Below, one piece after another: positions 1 through 41,893 of a DNA stretch of 64,000 nt. Source of the stretch: Cristatella mucedo. Lineage: Eukaryota; Bryozoa; Phylactolaemata; Cristatellidae. The notes beneath the pieces are model-generated. The model was not told where the DNA came from and made no database searches. It saw only the letters and a list, made by a program, of their open reading frames with translations. The stretch is from positions 213,501-277,500 of the forward strand of contig WPIO01000064.1 in assembly GCA_009760855.2 (NCBI GenBank). Direction: 5' to 3'. A program made the position numbers and the translations under genes. The stretch's first letter is position 1, and every line of letters begins with the position of its first letter.

Positions 1-415
1 ATCAAGGAAAATTCAGTTCAATTGAATCCCAATCTTTGGTAGACCCCTGACTTTTCCAAATAGGTTTTGCTGTTGCAAAATCTCATTCTCAAGCAAATAT
101 ATTTCTCGTGGGTTCATCTAAGCAAGCACTAGGCGATGGTTATAGACCGTAAACAGATTTATGAATATAAAATTCTCTTGGAGTTTCTGTGAGCTAAAAC
201 GGCCTCCTTGTTAGCCTAACTTCCATACAGTTGCACAAGGCAAGAGGGACCCTCTTCGGCAGATCATGCACTGCAGACTAAAATTGCTCTATGCGATCAT
301 GCATAATAATGTTTGCACCAGCAATTTGGGTACTTTTATTAGTCAAGAATGCAAGGGAAATTTAGAGCTATGAAACTCTGAAAAGTCCATGCACTGGTCT
401 ACTTTTTTGCTTCAG

Positions 416-28256
<27,841 letters not shown>

Positions 28257-29430
28257 TCGACATACTTGTCCATAGGTGGCTGGGCAACCGTAGCCACCTC
28301 ACGGAGTACTAAGTAAAATGGGACCGACTACTAAGGATTCACCACAGATCGCTAGTGGGACTGATCGTCGTGGATAGCCAAAAATGGCAAAATCCGGGCA
28401 GTGGCTGCTACCAATGGCCGCAGTATCCGTTCGGTGTTCTCTCGCTCGTTTGACTGGTTCGGTTATGCAAATCTTTTGCATTTGTATTAAGGGCACTGAT
28501 CCGTCTACCTGCTACACCATTGCAAGAAAAGATGTCTTGTAAGATCACGGCCCCCGTGACTTCATTAAAGGGTTCTTATGATGTTGACTTAGCAATAATT
28601 ATTATCAGGTTTGCAGTTGGAAATAGCTACGCAGCTACGATGGTCAGTACATACATCGGTAAACACGCTTGGTTAAGAGCTTATTTGTTAGCAAATTTTA
28701 GGCATATTGCATTGATATTTGCTGCGAAGTTTGGACGTTCCTTTGTTACACTCACTAAAAACTGAAAGCTGGCAATTTATTATCAACCTGTACATGACAC
28801 GTCAAGTTGGTAAGTATAAGAAGTGAGTTAAATAAATACATTTTGCGATAATCCCGCATTCACATGTCCAAAAAATAATGCCACTGAAATTGCACACATT
28901 AGACTGAAATTGAAAAGGTGATCCTTCAAGTAACAGAAATTTCAATCTTAAAACGATTGACAATAATATTTCCCTATTTTCCAGGAAATTTAATTATGAA
29001 ATACGATCAATCGTAAGCAAAATATCATAGCAATACGCCAATCATATAAAAGCTAACGCCCTCTCAAGTCTGGCCATTTCTTGGGACTACGGAAAAATTA
29101 TTGAATTCTAGCCCTGATTGCTCAGATGCACAGTATACCACCTTTTTAACTTTCTAAATATTTTTGGCTTTTAAGTACTTGAGGTGAAAATATAACGTAT
29201 TCACAGTGTCCAGCCACCCCCTCAAGGATTTTTGTAGTTTACGGTCACACTTAGCATATATCTTCTGATCACTGGGCCAATACTTTTGCATCAGGCTATG
29301 ATTAATATGATCTCAATTGCTTCTGCAAGGTAATGTTGTTAGTCTGTTAAAGCCTAAAACAAAAATAAAATGTTTTTCAAAGCGCTTGGAAACTTTGCTC
29401 CACTGTCTCTATCCGAAACTTCATAATAAT
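28257..29430. other. Intergenic, no clear feature
   Basis: Follows the cadherin stop codon. Probably includes the 3' untranslated region. No gene or repeat family recognised. Confidence 0.5.
28831..28836 (+). terminator. Possible polyadenylation signal of the cadherin gene
   Basis: AATAAA about 575 bases after the cadherin stop codon. The hexamer is frequent by chance in AT-rich DNA, so this is only a candidate. Confidence 0.25.
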
Positions 29431-29439
29431 GACACATAC

Positions 29440-30060
29440 ATAATACATAGCAATACAGTTTAAAGTGGGCTAAGAGAACTAATGGTTTTTATCTGAGCAC
29501 TTGACATGTTCAAGAAGGAAATCATGCTGATTGATCAGACACAAGCGGGACATTGTCAGCACGAATAATCACAAATAAAATATTCAGACTGATAGAGAAA
29601 AATATGACAAACAGGTTAGATTGGTTATATTTTTTAAATTTTAATTCGAAATTAAATTTGAGCTGTAAGTCGGTTTCAATTCTCTTGGCTTGTCAGAGAA
29701 AATGAACTTAAGGCCTGTTATAATACTTTAAGGGTTTTTGTAGCCATGGCTAAGCTTCTGATGTCGGAGGAGCACGTAGAATGATAGAAAAAATCTTATT
29801 AGAAAGTATTTTAGATACGCAAGCCACTAAAATTGAATGAAGGGACCAAAATCAGAGTGACAAAGCCTTGAGATCAATAGGTTAATAAAAGGAAGCCAGT
29901 GAAGGTGGATGAGATAGAGCATGAATCCGAAAACAGCGAGGACGAGTCTCGACTTGTAGGCATAGCTGCAGAGCTGCATGCCACTTCAGGATCTTACGGT
30001 GCAAGCAGGAAGACCAGAAACAGCTGATATGCGGAATACTTTAACTTTGAGCAGATTAAA
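29440..30060 (-). mobile_element. LINE A-like, very degenerate
   Basis: A worn tail (GGGCTAAGAGAAC...TGAGCACTTGACATGTTC at 29465-29510) lies downstream of a stretch at 29835-29990 that follows family A position by position: GGGACCAAAATCAGAGTGACAAAG, then CCAGTGAAGGTGGATGAG, then GACTTGTAGGCATAGCTGCAGAG. The divergence suggests an older subfamily. Confidence 0.6.
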
Positions 30061-31540
30061 TCCAGTCAAACGTACCTTTTAAAAAATACAAATGATAAAC
30101 GATACATAATGTGATACTTTAGCCGAAAGCATTTTGAGGATAAAGCTTTCCAGATTAAGAGCGACAGGTTTGTAGGTGACCATCAGCTTCTGTATATATT
30201 TATTCAATTTTAGAAATTTAGCAGTCCTCGGCCTAATAACGTCTTGTGTGACCTGTAGCTACGGAGTTGAGGGAGTTTATATGCTAACAGCTGGGATAAA
30301 TGAAGAATACCATGAGATGCGTGCGATCTACTTTAAGATTAAATATCACATTGGGCTTGGTAATTTACTTGTCTCGAAACAGTGTATATATAGTAATAAG
30401 ATGCGGACCTTGAAAACAAACCTTAGGTACCCCGTATTCATTCCTAAATGATTCCCGTTTGATATTAATTCAAGCCTATGTGGTCTGATCGCCTCACTGT
30501 GAACGAACCTAAGCCATTTTTTGCAGTGTAAGTAAATGAAAACCGAGATACTAGACACTTAAGAAGGACTTGGTGATTAATTTTACCAAGAAAAGATAAG
30601 AGAGACCACATAATTTGCATAGATATTCTTACTAGGCAGCAAGTGATTGTTATAAATTTGCGCCAAGGATGCATCAGGGGTGTGACTTAATTTAAAACCT
30701 TATTGCAGGTTACTTGCTAGCTTAAATATCTTGCTGTCCGAGTTTGGCTGCTCTACCACCACTTATTACTCTCAGGGCTCAGATAGAAAAGATATTAGAT
30801 GTAGATAGTTAAAGCGAAAGCTGCTTTAAGTTTGGTCTGGTCTGGTGTCACCTTCTTAGTTAGAGGCCAAACAAGTTGTTGGAAGGTTTCAGGGGAAACC
30901 GGAGCGCAAGGAAATATTTACTACACTTACACTATGTTTGGCCTGTATGGAATCAAGGCATTTCACAGTCGTAATCCCGGTTGAATGCCCCGTTCTCACC
31001 GTGGTCACTAGTCTTTCTAGAAGTGTAGATGTGCTGCGAGATGAGATCAGCAGGGACTGAAGGTTGAAGTAGGTCGGAATGGTGAGCAGTAAAGAAGTCA
31101 AAAGATTCCAATACTGAAGATATCGTGTTCAGGATTGGCTAGAATGCAACTTTTTAAAGTTATGGCTGACGGTCGACTGTTACAAGCATCTCGAACTCAT
31201 TAGGTGTTCCGCAGTCAATCCTGATACGTTGAAGAATTATGTAAGTTCAAGCTTCATTTTTTCGGTTAGTGCTAAGGCATTAAATAAACCAAACTGCGTC
31301 TGAGCGAGTTTTTGCTGAAATGCTTAGTTAAAGTGGGAATTTCATCATTTACCGTTATAAATATGGCAGCTTAAAAGTCATGTGGTGAGACTGAGTCACA
31401 ACAATTGGCTCAGACGAGTCAACAGCGATCGGACCTGTTAAACTCCCAATCCACCGATGTAGTGACGTGTACTGCCGTCACCGTGAGCTATCATTACAAC
31501 TCGAACTCGTTGTTAAAAGTAACACTGGGGAAAAGAAAAA
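30061..31540. other. Intergenic, possible worn LINE
   Basis: No gene recognised. The - strand at 31101-30889 is open for 70 codons with a Ser/Leu/Thr-rich sequence that could be LINE linker, but no motif confirms this. Confidence 0.3.
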
Positions 31541-31544
31541 ACTC

Positions 31545-32710
31545 TAAAGGTGGAGAATATTGAGGACATCAGGTCCTTTCTCAGTTGGAGATGCCAGAGT
31601 ATTGATATGAATGGGTGAAGATCCTCCGAAGAGCCACATAAGTATGGGCTAGCTCAGGACTCGGCACTCGGTCTGCCTCTTTTCATCATCTATACTCTCC
31701 CTGTTGCCGATTTAATCGCTAAGTACAATCAAGGCTTCCACTTCATGTTCAGTCTGCACGAAATCTAAATTTCCAGTTAAAAAGTTACGCTTCATTAGAT
31801 AACCACGTCTGATCCAAAGTCAAGTCTGCTTGTTTTTACCTGCATAATATTGTTGCAATTCCTGCTTGTTAAGTTAGGGATATCACATCTAAATTTGTTC
31901 ACGGATTGGTGACATCACGTCTTACCTTATTTAACGCACTGCTTGCTGGTCTACATGTATGTCTTATCAGGTGCACAGTTGGAGCAAAACTCAGCAGTCA
32001 GGCTTTTTTTTGTTAGCACTGTATTTGCAATATCAATCCGCTTCTCGCCGACCTGCACCGCTCCCAATCAAGCAGTGAATTGACTTCAAGGTTCTGTCAC
32101 TCACTTTTAGGTCTCTGCGACTTCCAGGTTCTGTCACTCACTTTTATATAATTCATTTGTATAGCGCCCCAAGAGAAATAAATCTCTATTCAGGCGCTTC
32201 ACATATGCCTCAGGGCTCGAGCCCACGACCTCAGCCAGACCTTAGTCGGGGCGAGCACCTTAACCGCTGGACCAACCCAGCTCGGCAACTTTAAGGTCTC
32301 TGCATTCTCTGGGTCCAGCCTATCCATCAGAAATAATCTCCACGTGGCGAAGAATTGTACAACCTGTTGTCTGACTTGAGTTATTTGGCCACACTTTGTA
32401 TGAAACTTTAAATCGTTCGAGACCGTGCCAGTAGTTCGTATGCTCCCAAACCCTGGAACTCTCTACCGCCGTATGACGTAATAACGTCCCCTGAAACGAC
32501 GACATTTAAAAAGGAGCTTATAACAACCTATATATTTCAGGATTAAGTGAGCCTATACAATCCATTCTCGACGGGGATATGCCTGCTTTTCGCTGTGCTT
32601 GCTGCAGGCATATGTCACCAAACCATCATTTGGTAATGCTTTCTATGCAGCAGCTGTTAATTGCCTAGGAGGAGATTTAGATCTCTGATGGCGCTTGAAA
32701 AAAATTCTAA
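31545..32710 (+). mobile_element. LINE family A, degenerate, interrupted by SINE1
   Basis: Matches the reverse transcriptase from GLAQDSALGLPLF ([10 protein letters not shown] counterpart, about 31650) through the IYTLPVADLIAKY region, GLVTSRLT..., the LLADLH block near 32050 and the end GDRAS-SYAPKPWNS near 32420-32460. Worn stem-loop and ATT repeat at 32665-32730. Contains a local duplication of AGGTTCTGTCACTCACTTTTA (32090 and 32126) and a SINE1 copy. Confidence 0.78.
32141..32290 (-). mobile_element. SINE1, tRNA-derived, nested in LINE A
   Basis: - strand: GGTTGGTCCAGCGGTTAAGG (A box region), GTCGTGGGCTCGAGCCC (B box region), then AAGCGCCTGAATAGAGATTT and CTCTTGGGGCGCTATACAAA, the stem-loop tail. 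The host LINE continues on both sides (CACTTTTA left, CTTTAAGGTCTCTGC right), suggesting a short imperfect target duplication. Confidence 0.85.
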
Positions 32711-33830
32711 TAATAATTAGCATTATTATTGTAAGCACTGCTCAGCGTTCACGGTCTTGAAAAGTGCTATTACGCTTGCAGCGGAGGACATATTTGCCAA
32801 GTTCTGACCTCTGGCTGTGATGAATAGCATGAAAAACACTGTCTTTCAATGAAATCACAAAAGCTTTGTCTGTAGCTGAGAGTTCACAGGCAGTAACGAT
32901 TTCATCCCCTAGTCTGAATCAATGCAAAGCCCCGGCTAAGTTGGTTCTCGCTGTTTTATTAATTGAGTTTGCAAGAGCTTGAAAATCTCGAGAAAATTGA
33001 TAGTCTGTAGGCATTCATTCAGTTCATTCATTCAGTTTCATTAGCTACGTGCAACATGTACATATTGGTAGCTTTCGTATCTGCAGGCAGCTCCCCAAGG
33101 TGCACGTGGTCGGTAGCGTACGAGCCGACTTGCTCGCTGATTTATGACAGAACTTATCTCTAGTGTCAAAACCTACTATTGGAATAATTGTATTAATATA
33201 CTTGCTTCCTTGGTAATTAAAAGTACCTTCGAAGGCTAATCCAAAGCCTAAAACCAGAATAAATTCGTGACATGCCTTTCTTGTAGCACCTTTAGGGTGG
33301 CCATGGGCCATGGGGGTATTGGAAAGATCGGGCTGGTCGTAATATAAGCGACAGCCGCGAGAGGGTGGTTTTTGGTGTCTTCAGATCAATATTCACAAAA
33401 CTAAAAGTGCGTACATACGATTTTGAGAAAATAACTGACATGCGAAAGCAGTGAGAGGTGAACTTTGCTATTAAATTAACAATATGAAATAGCCACAGAT
33501 GAAATCACAGCAAATTTACTCCTCACTCAAGACTAAATAGTTCATTGAAATGTACTAGTGTGCCTTATGAAAAAGTAGGTTGCCGCAAATTTAAGGTCCT
33601 TAGTTTCGCATCTCGCTAATAAATATTTAGCATGCCTAGTGGCGCATAAGGCGCAGATTTTTCATCCTGCAATACCTTACAGCACTTGGGAAAGTCGGAA
33701 TTGTGGCTCTAGATTATACCTCCATATAACAGGCATAAGAAATGTCTACTAGAGGTCACAATGGCCTCGTAATATAAATTATTGTGGACTACATAGAAAG
33801 TAAATAAATAAATTGCCGATTAAAGAGCCT
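32711..33830. other. Intergenic, no clear feature
   Basis: No gene or known repeat recognised. A - strand frame at 33311-33045 shows no motif. Confidence 0.4.
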
Positions 33831-33834
33831 CTTT

Positions 33835-34091
<257 letters not shown>

Positions 34092-34659
34092 GTGCTTCCC
34101 GAGCGTGTTCGTACGCTTTCGTATATGCATAGATTTGAAGTGTACAAAATGAAAATCCCCACGGGCACGCTAGTGCTTTCTTTCTAAATTTAACCTGCCG
34201 TTTGCCTAACGAAAAACTCCAATACCCTAGTCGATTGCGAGAGGCTTAATAGTTGCAACTTAAGAAAGAAGTAACTTTATCACTGACTTTTATTCATTAG
34301 ACACAACTGGAGTATGACATCACCTGGAAATATGTATGGACAATCTACCAAAAACATGGAATATGCCTTATAAGCATATTTCGCTTTTTTGGAAATGCGA
34401 TGCTGCTTTTTTTATAGTTCAGTATACAAAGATAAGTACATCTAAGGCTGTACTGGTAGTTTAAGATTGTGTTCACTGAACGGCTGGAGCTAATATCTGC
34501 AGACTGGGATTACACTTTATATCTTTACTTAAAACTTAAGGTCTTTCAATTTTAGATTGGGAGCTTTTTGCTCGCAATGTGGGTTGGCAAGCCATTCTAA
34601 GCCAAAAAACAACCAGCACTGATTCATAGGATATTTGTGCATTCCTTACAGCAGCAATC

Positions 34660-35660
34660 CAATGGCTATGAAATAATAATAATAACAATAATAATAAACT
34701 TGATAAAGCTTTCTCAGAGAACTTAATCTACTTCTAGGTGCTTCAAATTTGCTGCAAGTAAACACGATTGAATGACGAGTGGTATCATGTTTGATAAAGA
34801 GCATGAATAACACGATTAGGGTTGACATGCACAGGGTGGACATGCAAGTGTGGTTAGAGTCGGCAGGCAGAGTGTTAATGCACATAAGCACGTAAAGGAT
34901 GAGTCACAGGAACCCACTAAATGCTGTGATAAATAGGTGCATTTTTAGTTCTTTTTAAATGTGGTAAAGTCAGTGTATGTCATGACGGAAGTCGAGAGTG
35001 AGTTCCAGGCTGTAGGAGCATGCGAACTAAATGCACGGTCTCCAAAGGATTGGAGGTTTGTACGAGGTAAAGGTATACAATTAGATTCCGAAAAGCGGGT
35101 GGTTCGATCCTTGACCTGGTGAGGCAGTAGATCTTATAGGTAGGCTTGAGCCAAAGGATGGAAAGAACCTAAAAGTGAGCGACAAAGAATTAAAGTCAAT
35201 CCGTTGCTTGATTGGTAACCAGTGTAGGTCGGCGAGATAAAGTTTGACGTGGCAACTGCGAACCTCACGACAGACAAGTATAGCTGCAGAGTTAGGCAAC
35301 AGCTATAAGCACCTGATTGAGCAGGCAGGTAGACCATCAAGCAGTGTGTTACAGAAGTGAAGATGGGATGTTAAAAATGCATGAACCAACATAGATGTGG
35401 TATCTTTGTCTAAATAAGCTCAAACTTTAGCAGTGTTATGTAGCTGAAAGCAGGCATGCTTGATTGTGGAGCTGGTGCGGTCGTCTAACGAAAGGTCACT
35501 TTGGAACATGACACCTAGATTTCGTGCAAATTGAGCAGAACATATGCTGGCAGAGCCGATTTTGAGCGTCAGCTTTTCCAATTTCTGAAACACACTTGGT
35601 TCGCCCATAACTAAACAGCAGGGGCCCAGAATGAGCCATGCTAGTTTAAAAACAGATTTC
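34660..35660 (-). mobile_element. LINE family A, 3' half
   Basis: ATT-type repeat and stem-loop at 34674-34750, C-terminal coding end, then LADLHWLPIKQRIDFNSLSL (35160-35230), ARNLGVMFQSDLSLDD and QKLEKLTLKIGSAS (35470-35600). Multiple frameshifts. Ends near 35660. Confidence 0.87.
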
Positions 35661-36027
35661 TTACTCACAGTCACCTGAAGGTTCTGCCAACGCCCCCTGA
35701 GATATTACTTTCGTGGCAGCATGGTACCAATAGACCCAATCTGGGCCAAGGGATACATAGCCAGACTTCCCCCCACCTCCCCGTGCAAGATTGTATAAGC
35801 GACAACAGTGATTCTACGCCATTTTATGTCTGCATAATGACCCGTTCACGCCAGAACGCAGGGAATTGACAGCCTAAGCCTATCGGGATTAATGGTTTTG
35901 AAAAAAAACATGTGCCAAGATATGCAGCACACTTTCTTGACCGGCCGTGCTATGTGTCCCAGCATTCGATGAACTGTTGTCCAGTGGTATTTCGTCGATG
36001 AGCACCAAGATATTACTTTCAAAGTTT

Positions 36028-36118
36028 ATAATAATGATATTAACAATAATATATTTTATATGGCACCCAAAGTGAACTCAATCTCTTTATAGGCAATTTA
36101 CATTTGCTGAAAAATTTG
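36028..36118 (-). mobile_element. LINE family A 3' tail only
   Basis: ATT-like repeat, then GGCACCCAAAGTGAACTCAA and CTTTATAGGCAATTTACATTTGCTG, a worn stem-loop. Confidence 0.75.
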
Positions 36119-37178
36119 ACGTTTACTTTAAGCCGAATAGTCCCTACACGAAAATTTATATGCTGAGTGTATTTTGATACAAAATTCTGGATTTAACCGG
36201 AACTGCTTCGACAAATTTGCATCAAATGAACTAATTTGCATGGCACTTAGCATGTGCTATGTTACAGGCTCATCTATCAGGTATAGCACAAAGCTAGCTT
36301 ATACGAAGCAGATAGTCAATGTCATGGCTAGGAAGGCTATAGCTCAAAGCATATGCTATTTTGGTGAAGCCGAATCTCTAGAATATTCTCCTTAGGTACC
36401 TTCATAACTGATGGGCGTAGTCATGGTATCTGGAAATATGCAAATATAATGATCATACGATCTAACGCTCATGTTTAGGCTGAGACGCTACAGCTCTAGT
36501 TGGGGCTTGTTGTGCACTGAGGGTAATAGCTGTTCAAGATATTGTGAACATTTATTTTGAACCATCCAAGATTGGAGCGTTTTGACAGGTTTTCGGAGCC
36601 TTGTCAATGCACAATGTTTGTCCAAGCATGTTTCGGACATATTCTCATGCTCATTATTTATCTGAATCACGTGCACGTGAAGATAAACGGAAAGTGCAGC
36701 ACGTGGGGCGGCCAAACGTCCATTGGAAAGAGCCACTATTAGCCATTCCGTAGGTATGGCCGTATGCCTAATCTTTAGCCAGTTAATCGGGAGTTATTAC
36801 GGTCCATAATTCTTGCTAGCCTTTCTAGAGCAGGTATTCACGCTCTTTGTCTTTTTACCTGACTCAGCTTGAGCTGTACTTTAGCTGAGGGTGATAGGAT
36901 TTTTCAATACTGACCTCTTAGTTTCCATCAGAAGAAGATTTCAGATTTTCTCGCATATATCTATGAAACATTCGTGTTAAAGTGTGGCCGAGCTGGGGTG
37001 ATGAAGCTATGACTCTGCTCGACATATTGATACCGGAGCGGAAAATGTATGCAGACGTACCATTGCCAATGAGGCTCGTACAATTAATATATGGAGCGAC
37101 TGAAGCAGCTGACAGGAATGTAAAACTAGGCCTGGAGCTCTTCTTGCTCATACAGGCGGCTAGTTACAGACATTTCAC
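36119..37178. other. Intergenic, nothing recognised
   Basis: AT-rich sequence with several short frames and no recognisable domain or repeat. Confidence 0.4.
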
Positions 37179-37180
37179 GA

Positions 37181-37306
37181 CAAGGTGCCAGTCCGACCAA
37201 GGCCTGGCCGAGGTCGCGGTGCTTGACCCCCGAGGCATACGTGAAGCGCCTGAATAGAGATTACGCTCTCGTGGTGCGCTATACAAATTAATTATACATA
37301 TATCAG
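37181..37306 (+). mobile_element. SINE1, 5'-truncated
   Basis: AAGGTGCCAGTCCGACCAAGG, CGCGGTGCTTGACCCCCGAGG (B box worn), then GAAGCGCCTGAATAGAGATT and CTCGTGGTGCGCTATACAAA. Confidence 0.78.
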
Positions 37307-37907
37307 GAGGAGACTGGAGATAAACTGGTCCTCAATTTCTACGGGAATGTTCCTTAGGGCACCGGTCCTGCCGTAAAAGTCGAAACCATCAAAAGCTTCG
37401 TGCATAATTCCCTGCTGTGGCTGTCGATAGATTTTGCAGTGAATATAGATCCCTTAAAGTAACCCATGTTATATGTAGATACCATCATATTATTGTGCTA
37501 TTGTTATGAGCAGTTAAATGAAAATGTACATGAGTAAGTTAAGTCACAATAAATCTCAAAACTCTAAAATAAGTTGATCCACAATTGGCTTCCAGTGATA
37601 CCAGTCGCTTCCCAACTTCGCGTATCATAAGCACATAGCGCGTGAACTCCGCTTAAGGCTTTTATCTGGCAAAGAAAATGGATCTAGCTCTATATGCAAT
37701 GCAGAAAGTAGCTTGGTGAGGTAGAGAAGCAACATTTACGGGATGCGTGAGTTGTATTTAGAAATTTATTGGATTGCATCTTATTTATAGAGTAAAGTGT
37801 AGTTAAACGCAAGCATTAAAGAGGTGAAAATTTGACATAATGGCTGCGTATGAGGTGAAAAATATGAATCTAACCGTTAGCGGCAAAAGCAAGAAACCAG
37901 TTTTGTG

Positions 37908-38385
37908 CGACAGTGTATCTCCGTCAGTAACTCTATAAAGTCATTAAGACCGTGTGGTGTTACGCAGGAGAGTTTTGTATAGCGCACTCACAGCCTAAGC
38001 AGCTTTCGGTATGCATTCGGTACCCAACAGACTTCGTCTCACGCAACAAAGAGAAAGTGGGAAGCATAGCAGAGTCAGGAGAGCAGTTGAGGTAGTGAGC
38101 AGCATAGAAGTAGTAGTTCAGGACCGCTGAAAAAGATGTGCCATAGTCGGCAGTTGGAGAGTAGTTGTCGTTGCGTAAGAATTGTAGAAGCGAGTTCCAC
38201 AGTCTAGGACCTGCAGAGCTAAAGCTTCTGTCGCCAACTGTCTAAGCGGAGGAATGGGACAGCTAATGTATTGTCCACACAGGACATGAGGGCGCGAACA
38301 GGCTGAAACTGATGCAGCAGTTCAGCTAGGTAGGAAGGAGCTAAGCCGTGGTGGGCTTTGTGGGTCAGCGTAAGAACTGTCTCCA
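37908..38385 (-). mobile_element. LINE family B, 3' end
   Basis: From the tail (TGTATCTCCGTCAGTAACTC) through the coding end: YLAELLHQFQPVRALMSC and TLTHKAHHGLAPSYL (38350-38260 read on the - strand). Homology stops at about 38385. Confidence 0.87.
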
Positions 38386-38870
38386 GTGGCAGCTGTTCTA
38401 GTAGGAGTCTCACGCAGACACAGCGGGCACACGTGCACGGTAAACGAGACTCTACTTTATACTCCCAACGGACACATATAAGGCAGCCCAATCAATCGCA
38501 GCAGACTAGTTAGCATATTCACAGTCTCTCTCCTCTAAATGGATAATGCCCGCAGCTTTTATCAATACCATAAAGCCAACAGACAACTCCATCAAAATTT
38601 AACATCTTTCCTTTTCGACTCTTTGCAATTAAGGCCAAACACCGGTCTTTACTTGGACATTTTACGATATAGAATAATCCCTATCTGAAAAGGACGTTCC
38701 ATGCATTTGAGATAAAAGAGTGCACGCGTGAGTGAAATAATATCAGCTCAGCGCTAGCCACCAGCAAAACCTTGGTCTACTAGATAAGTTTTTTTTTAGC
38801 AAGAGCAGCTCTAACCAGAGAAATGTAAGTCCACACAAAAATAGCTACAAAACTCTCAATATGACAGTAC

Positions 38871-39435
38871 TTAGGCGGTTTGCTCAGCTAATTGTAACGT
38901 AGCTGAAAGATATGCTGCAGATGAAGCATTTTTAGTCCTGTTGATCACATTTCTTGTCATTGGACTGTCACTATCCTGACTGCTCGGGGCAGACGCGAAG
39001 TGAAAGCAACTGCAATGCTTCGCAGACCAGCCTTGGAGCAACGGACGAATGCTTGTGCATGCCTTGGTCAGTTCCTTGAGGAATTGTTGCCTCATTACCG
39101 AGTAGACGAGAAAATTTGACATGAAAAAAAGCTTGCTTAAGAAGTCTGTCACGTATCTTAATTTCCAAATTGAAGGAGGCACGTTGAATTTGTAGGCAGC
39201 ATCCATAACCGCGATCGCCATGTGCGGCAGGCTGCATAGCACATAGAAGATGCTGACAGTCAATATGATCTTGTTCAGTTTCCTCGACACCCGAGCCACG
39301 GTATAGGAGTTGTCGGATTCTGTCTGCACGAGAGTCCTCTGTTGTCGCATGGCTCGCATAGTGAGTAGATTTATTGCAACCACGAGGATCAGCGGCAGAC
39401 CGGTTGAAAAAACGTGTACCACCTTGTCCATAACA
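38871..39435 (-). CDS. GPCR exon 2: TM5-TM7 and C-terminal tail
   Basis: Acceptor TTTTCTTCGTAG is read on the - strand just above 39435. One base completes a Phe codon with exon 1, giving KELFFVMDKVVHVFSTGLPL (TM5). 187 codons follow to TAA. The tail has Cys residues (KHCSCFHF), possible palmitoylation sites, and ends QLAEQTA. Confidence 0.85.
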
Positions 39436-40358
<923 letters not shown>

Positions 40359-41014
40359 AAGAATAGTTCTTTCTGCGTCGAGTTGTCGGCCACCGGCTGG
40401 CACACCCGGCCCTCCGCTGTGACGTTTGCCGCGCGAGTGTACGTAAACCAGTAGTAGCTTTCTATTAATGGCATCAGTGTGCACGTCGCCAGCGTTACGT
40501 ATCGAGCCGTCTTAGGCCGCCGCATCGCCCGTGTCCTGGGTGACAGCGGAAAGCGAATGGCCACGTATCGGTCGAGGCAGTACAAGACCGTCATCCAGAC
40601 GGTGATCATGTAGAGCGTTTTCTTCAGCATTTCCGTGATCTGGCAGGCGCGCTCGTTTTGCCAGTCGAGAAGCGACACGCGTCGGCTAGACAGGAACCAC
40701 ACGAGGTCGGCCAGCTAGTAGAAAGCGTGCGTCACGAGTAGCAGCGCATCGGCGACGCACTGCGCTCGCAGGTAGATGCTGAACGACGTGCGGCGAAGGG
40801 AGCGCCGGCGGGAGAAGACGAGCAGCGTGACGATGCAGCAGACGACACCGATCGGTCCCGAGGCCAGAGCGCCGACCACCTTCAGCCACCAGCTCCAGTC
40901 GCGCTCGTTCCCGGAAAGACCCGTCTCCGTCGGCATGCTGTCGGTCGCGGTCGTCGAGCCATTGCCGCGGTCGTTGGCCAGCCACTGATCGGAGGGAACG
41001 CTAACGGCAGACAT
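40359..41014 (-). CDS. GPCR exon 1: N-terminus, TM1-TM4
   Basis: 656 bases, ending in phase 2 at a GTGAGC donor (+ strand GCTCAC at 40353-40358). The last codons are NSTQKELF in ECL2. GC-rich, unlike the surrounding AT-rich DNA. The frame reads through TM1, TM2, the TAG, TM3 and TM4 with no other stop or shift. Confidence 0.82.
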
Positions 41015-41400
41015 TGCTCGGCTGCCGTGCTTCTTTTGCTGCGTTTGGACAGAGTAATGTGAGCGTCTGGACGAGCTGGAGCTCAGACAGAGAAGCCTTA
41101 TGGGGTAACCGGATGCTGTGCCGGCACCGGAAGCATGATGCACACGTCGCTAGCGAACTTTTTCTGAGAGAGCTGAGCCTCTGGGAACACGGTTAATTAC
41201 AAGCGCCACCCCTCCGGCTCGTCCCCTCCCTGCCTATCCGGCGAGCAGGTAAGCGGAAGTTTTGTCCCCCCTCCGCCCCTCCCCCGGGCATAGGAGAGCA
41301 GTCGCTGACTAAACGAAATTCGATTAGCCAGACGGAACTCCGAGCGACATCTAATAGGCGCCGCCCACTAGAAGTCAGCGAGATGCTTTAAATGGCCCAG
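41015..41400 (-). promoter_or_regulatory. GC-rich region upstream of GPCR gene, probable promoter/5' untranslated region
   Basis: The 5' flank is markedly GC-rich, with C-runs at 41260-41290 (CCCCTCCGCCCCTCCCCC) that read as GGGGCGG-like boxes on the gene strand. No TATA box stands out at a convincing position. Promoter function is inferred only from location and composition. Confidence 0.4.
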
Positions 41401-41485
41401 CTATCAGCACCTAACAAGCTGCCAGCTGCAGCAGCTAAGTTTAATGTAGCTCTCCGATAGAGAAAGCCAATTGGTTAATGCAGCA

Positions 41486-41837
<352 letters not shown>

Positions 41838-41893
41838 TGATATAGTTTGAGGTGCTAGAAGGCAGTGAGAGATCAGAAGACATATTAATGTAA
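41838..41893 (-). repeat. Inverted duplicate of 46003-46058 beside a LINE A tail
   Basis: Reads on the - strand ATTAATATGTCTTCTGATCT...CACCTCAAACTATATCAAA, the same as the + strand at 46003-46058. Both lie immediately 3' of a LINE A tail. The translation SLPSSTSNYIK resembles the reverse-transcriptase segment after the catalytic box. Confidence 0.85.

Noticed and set aside
40686-40985. Arg-rich - strand frame and opposite-strand frames over 40153-40988
   Set aside because: Shadows of GPCR exon 1 in GC-rich DNA; the transmembrane and DRY motifs lie in the other frame.
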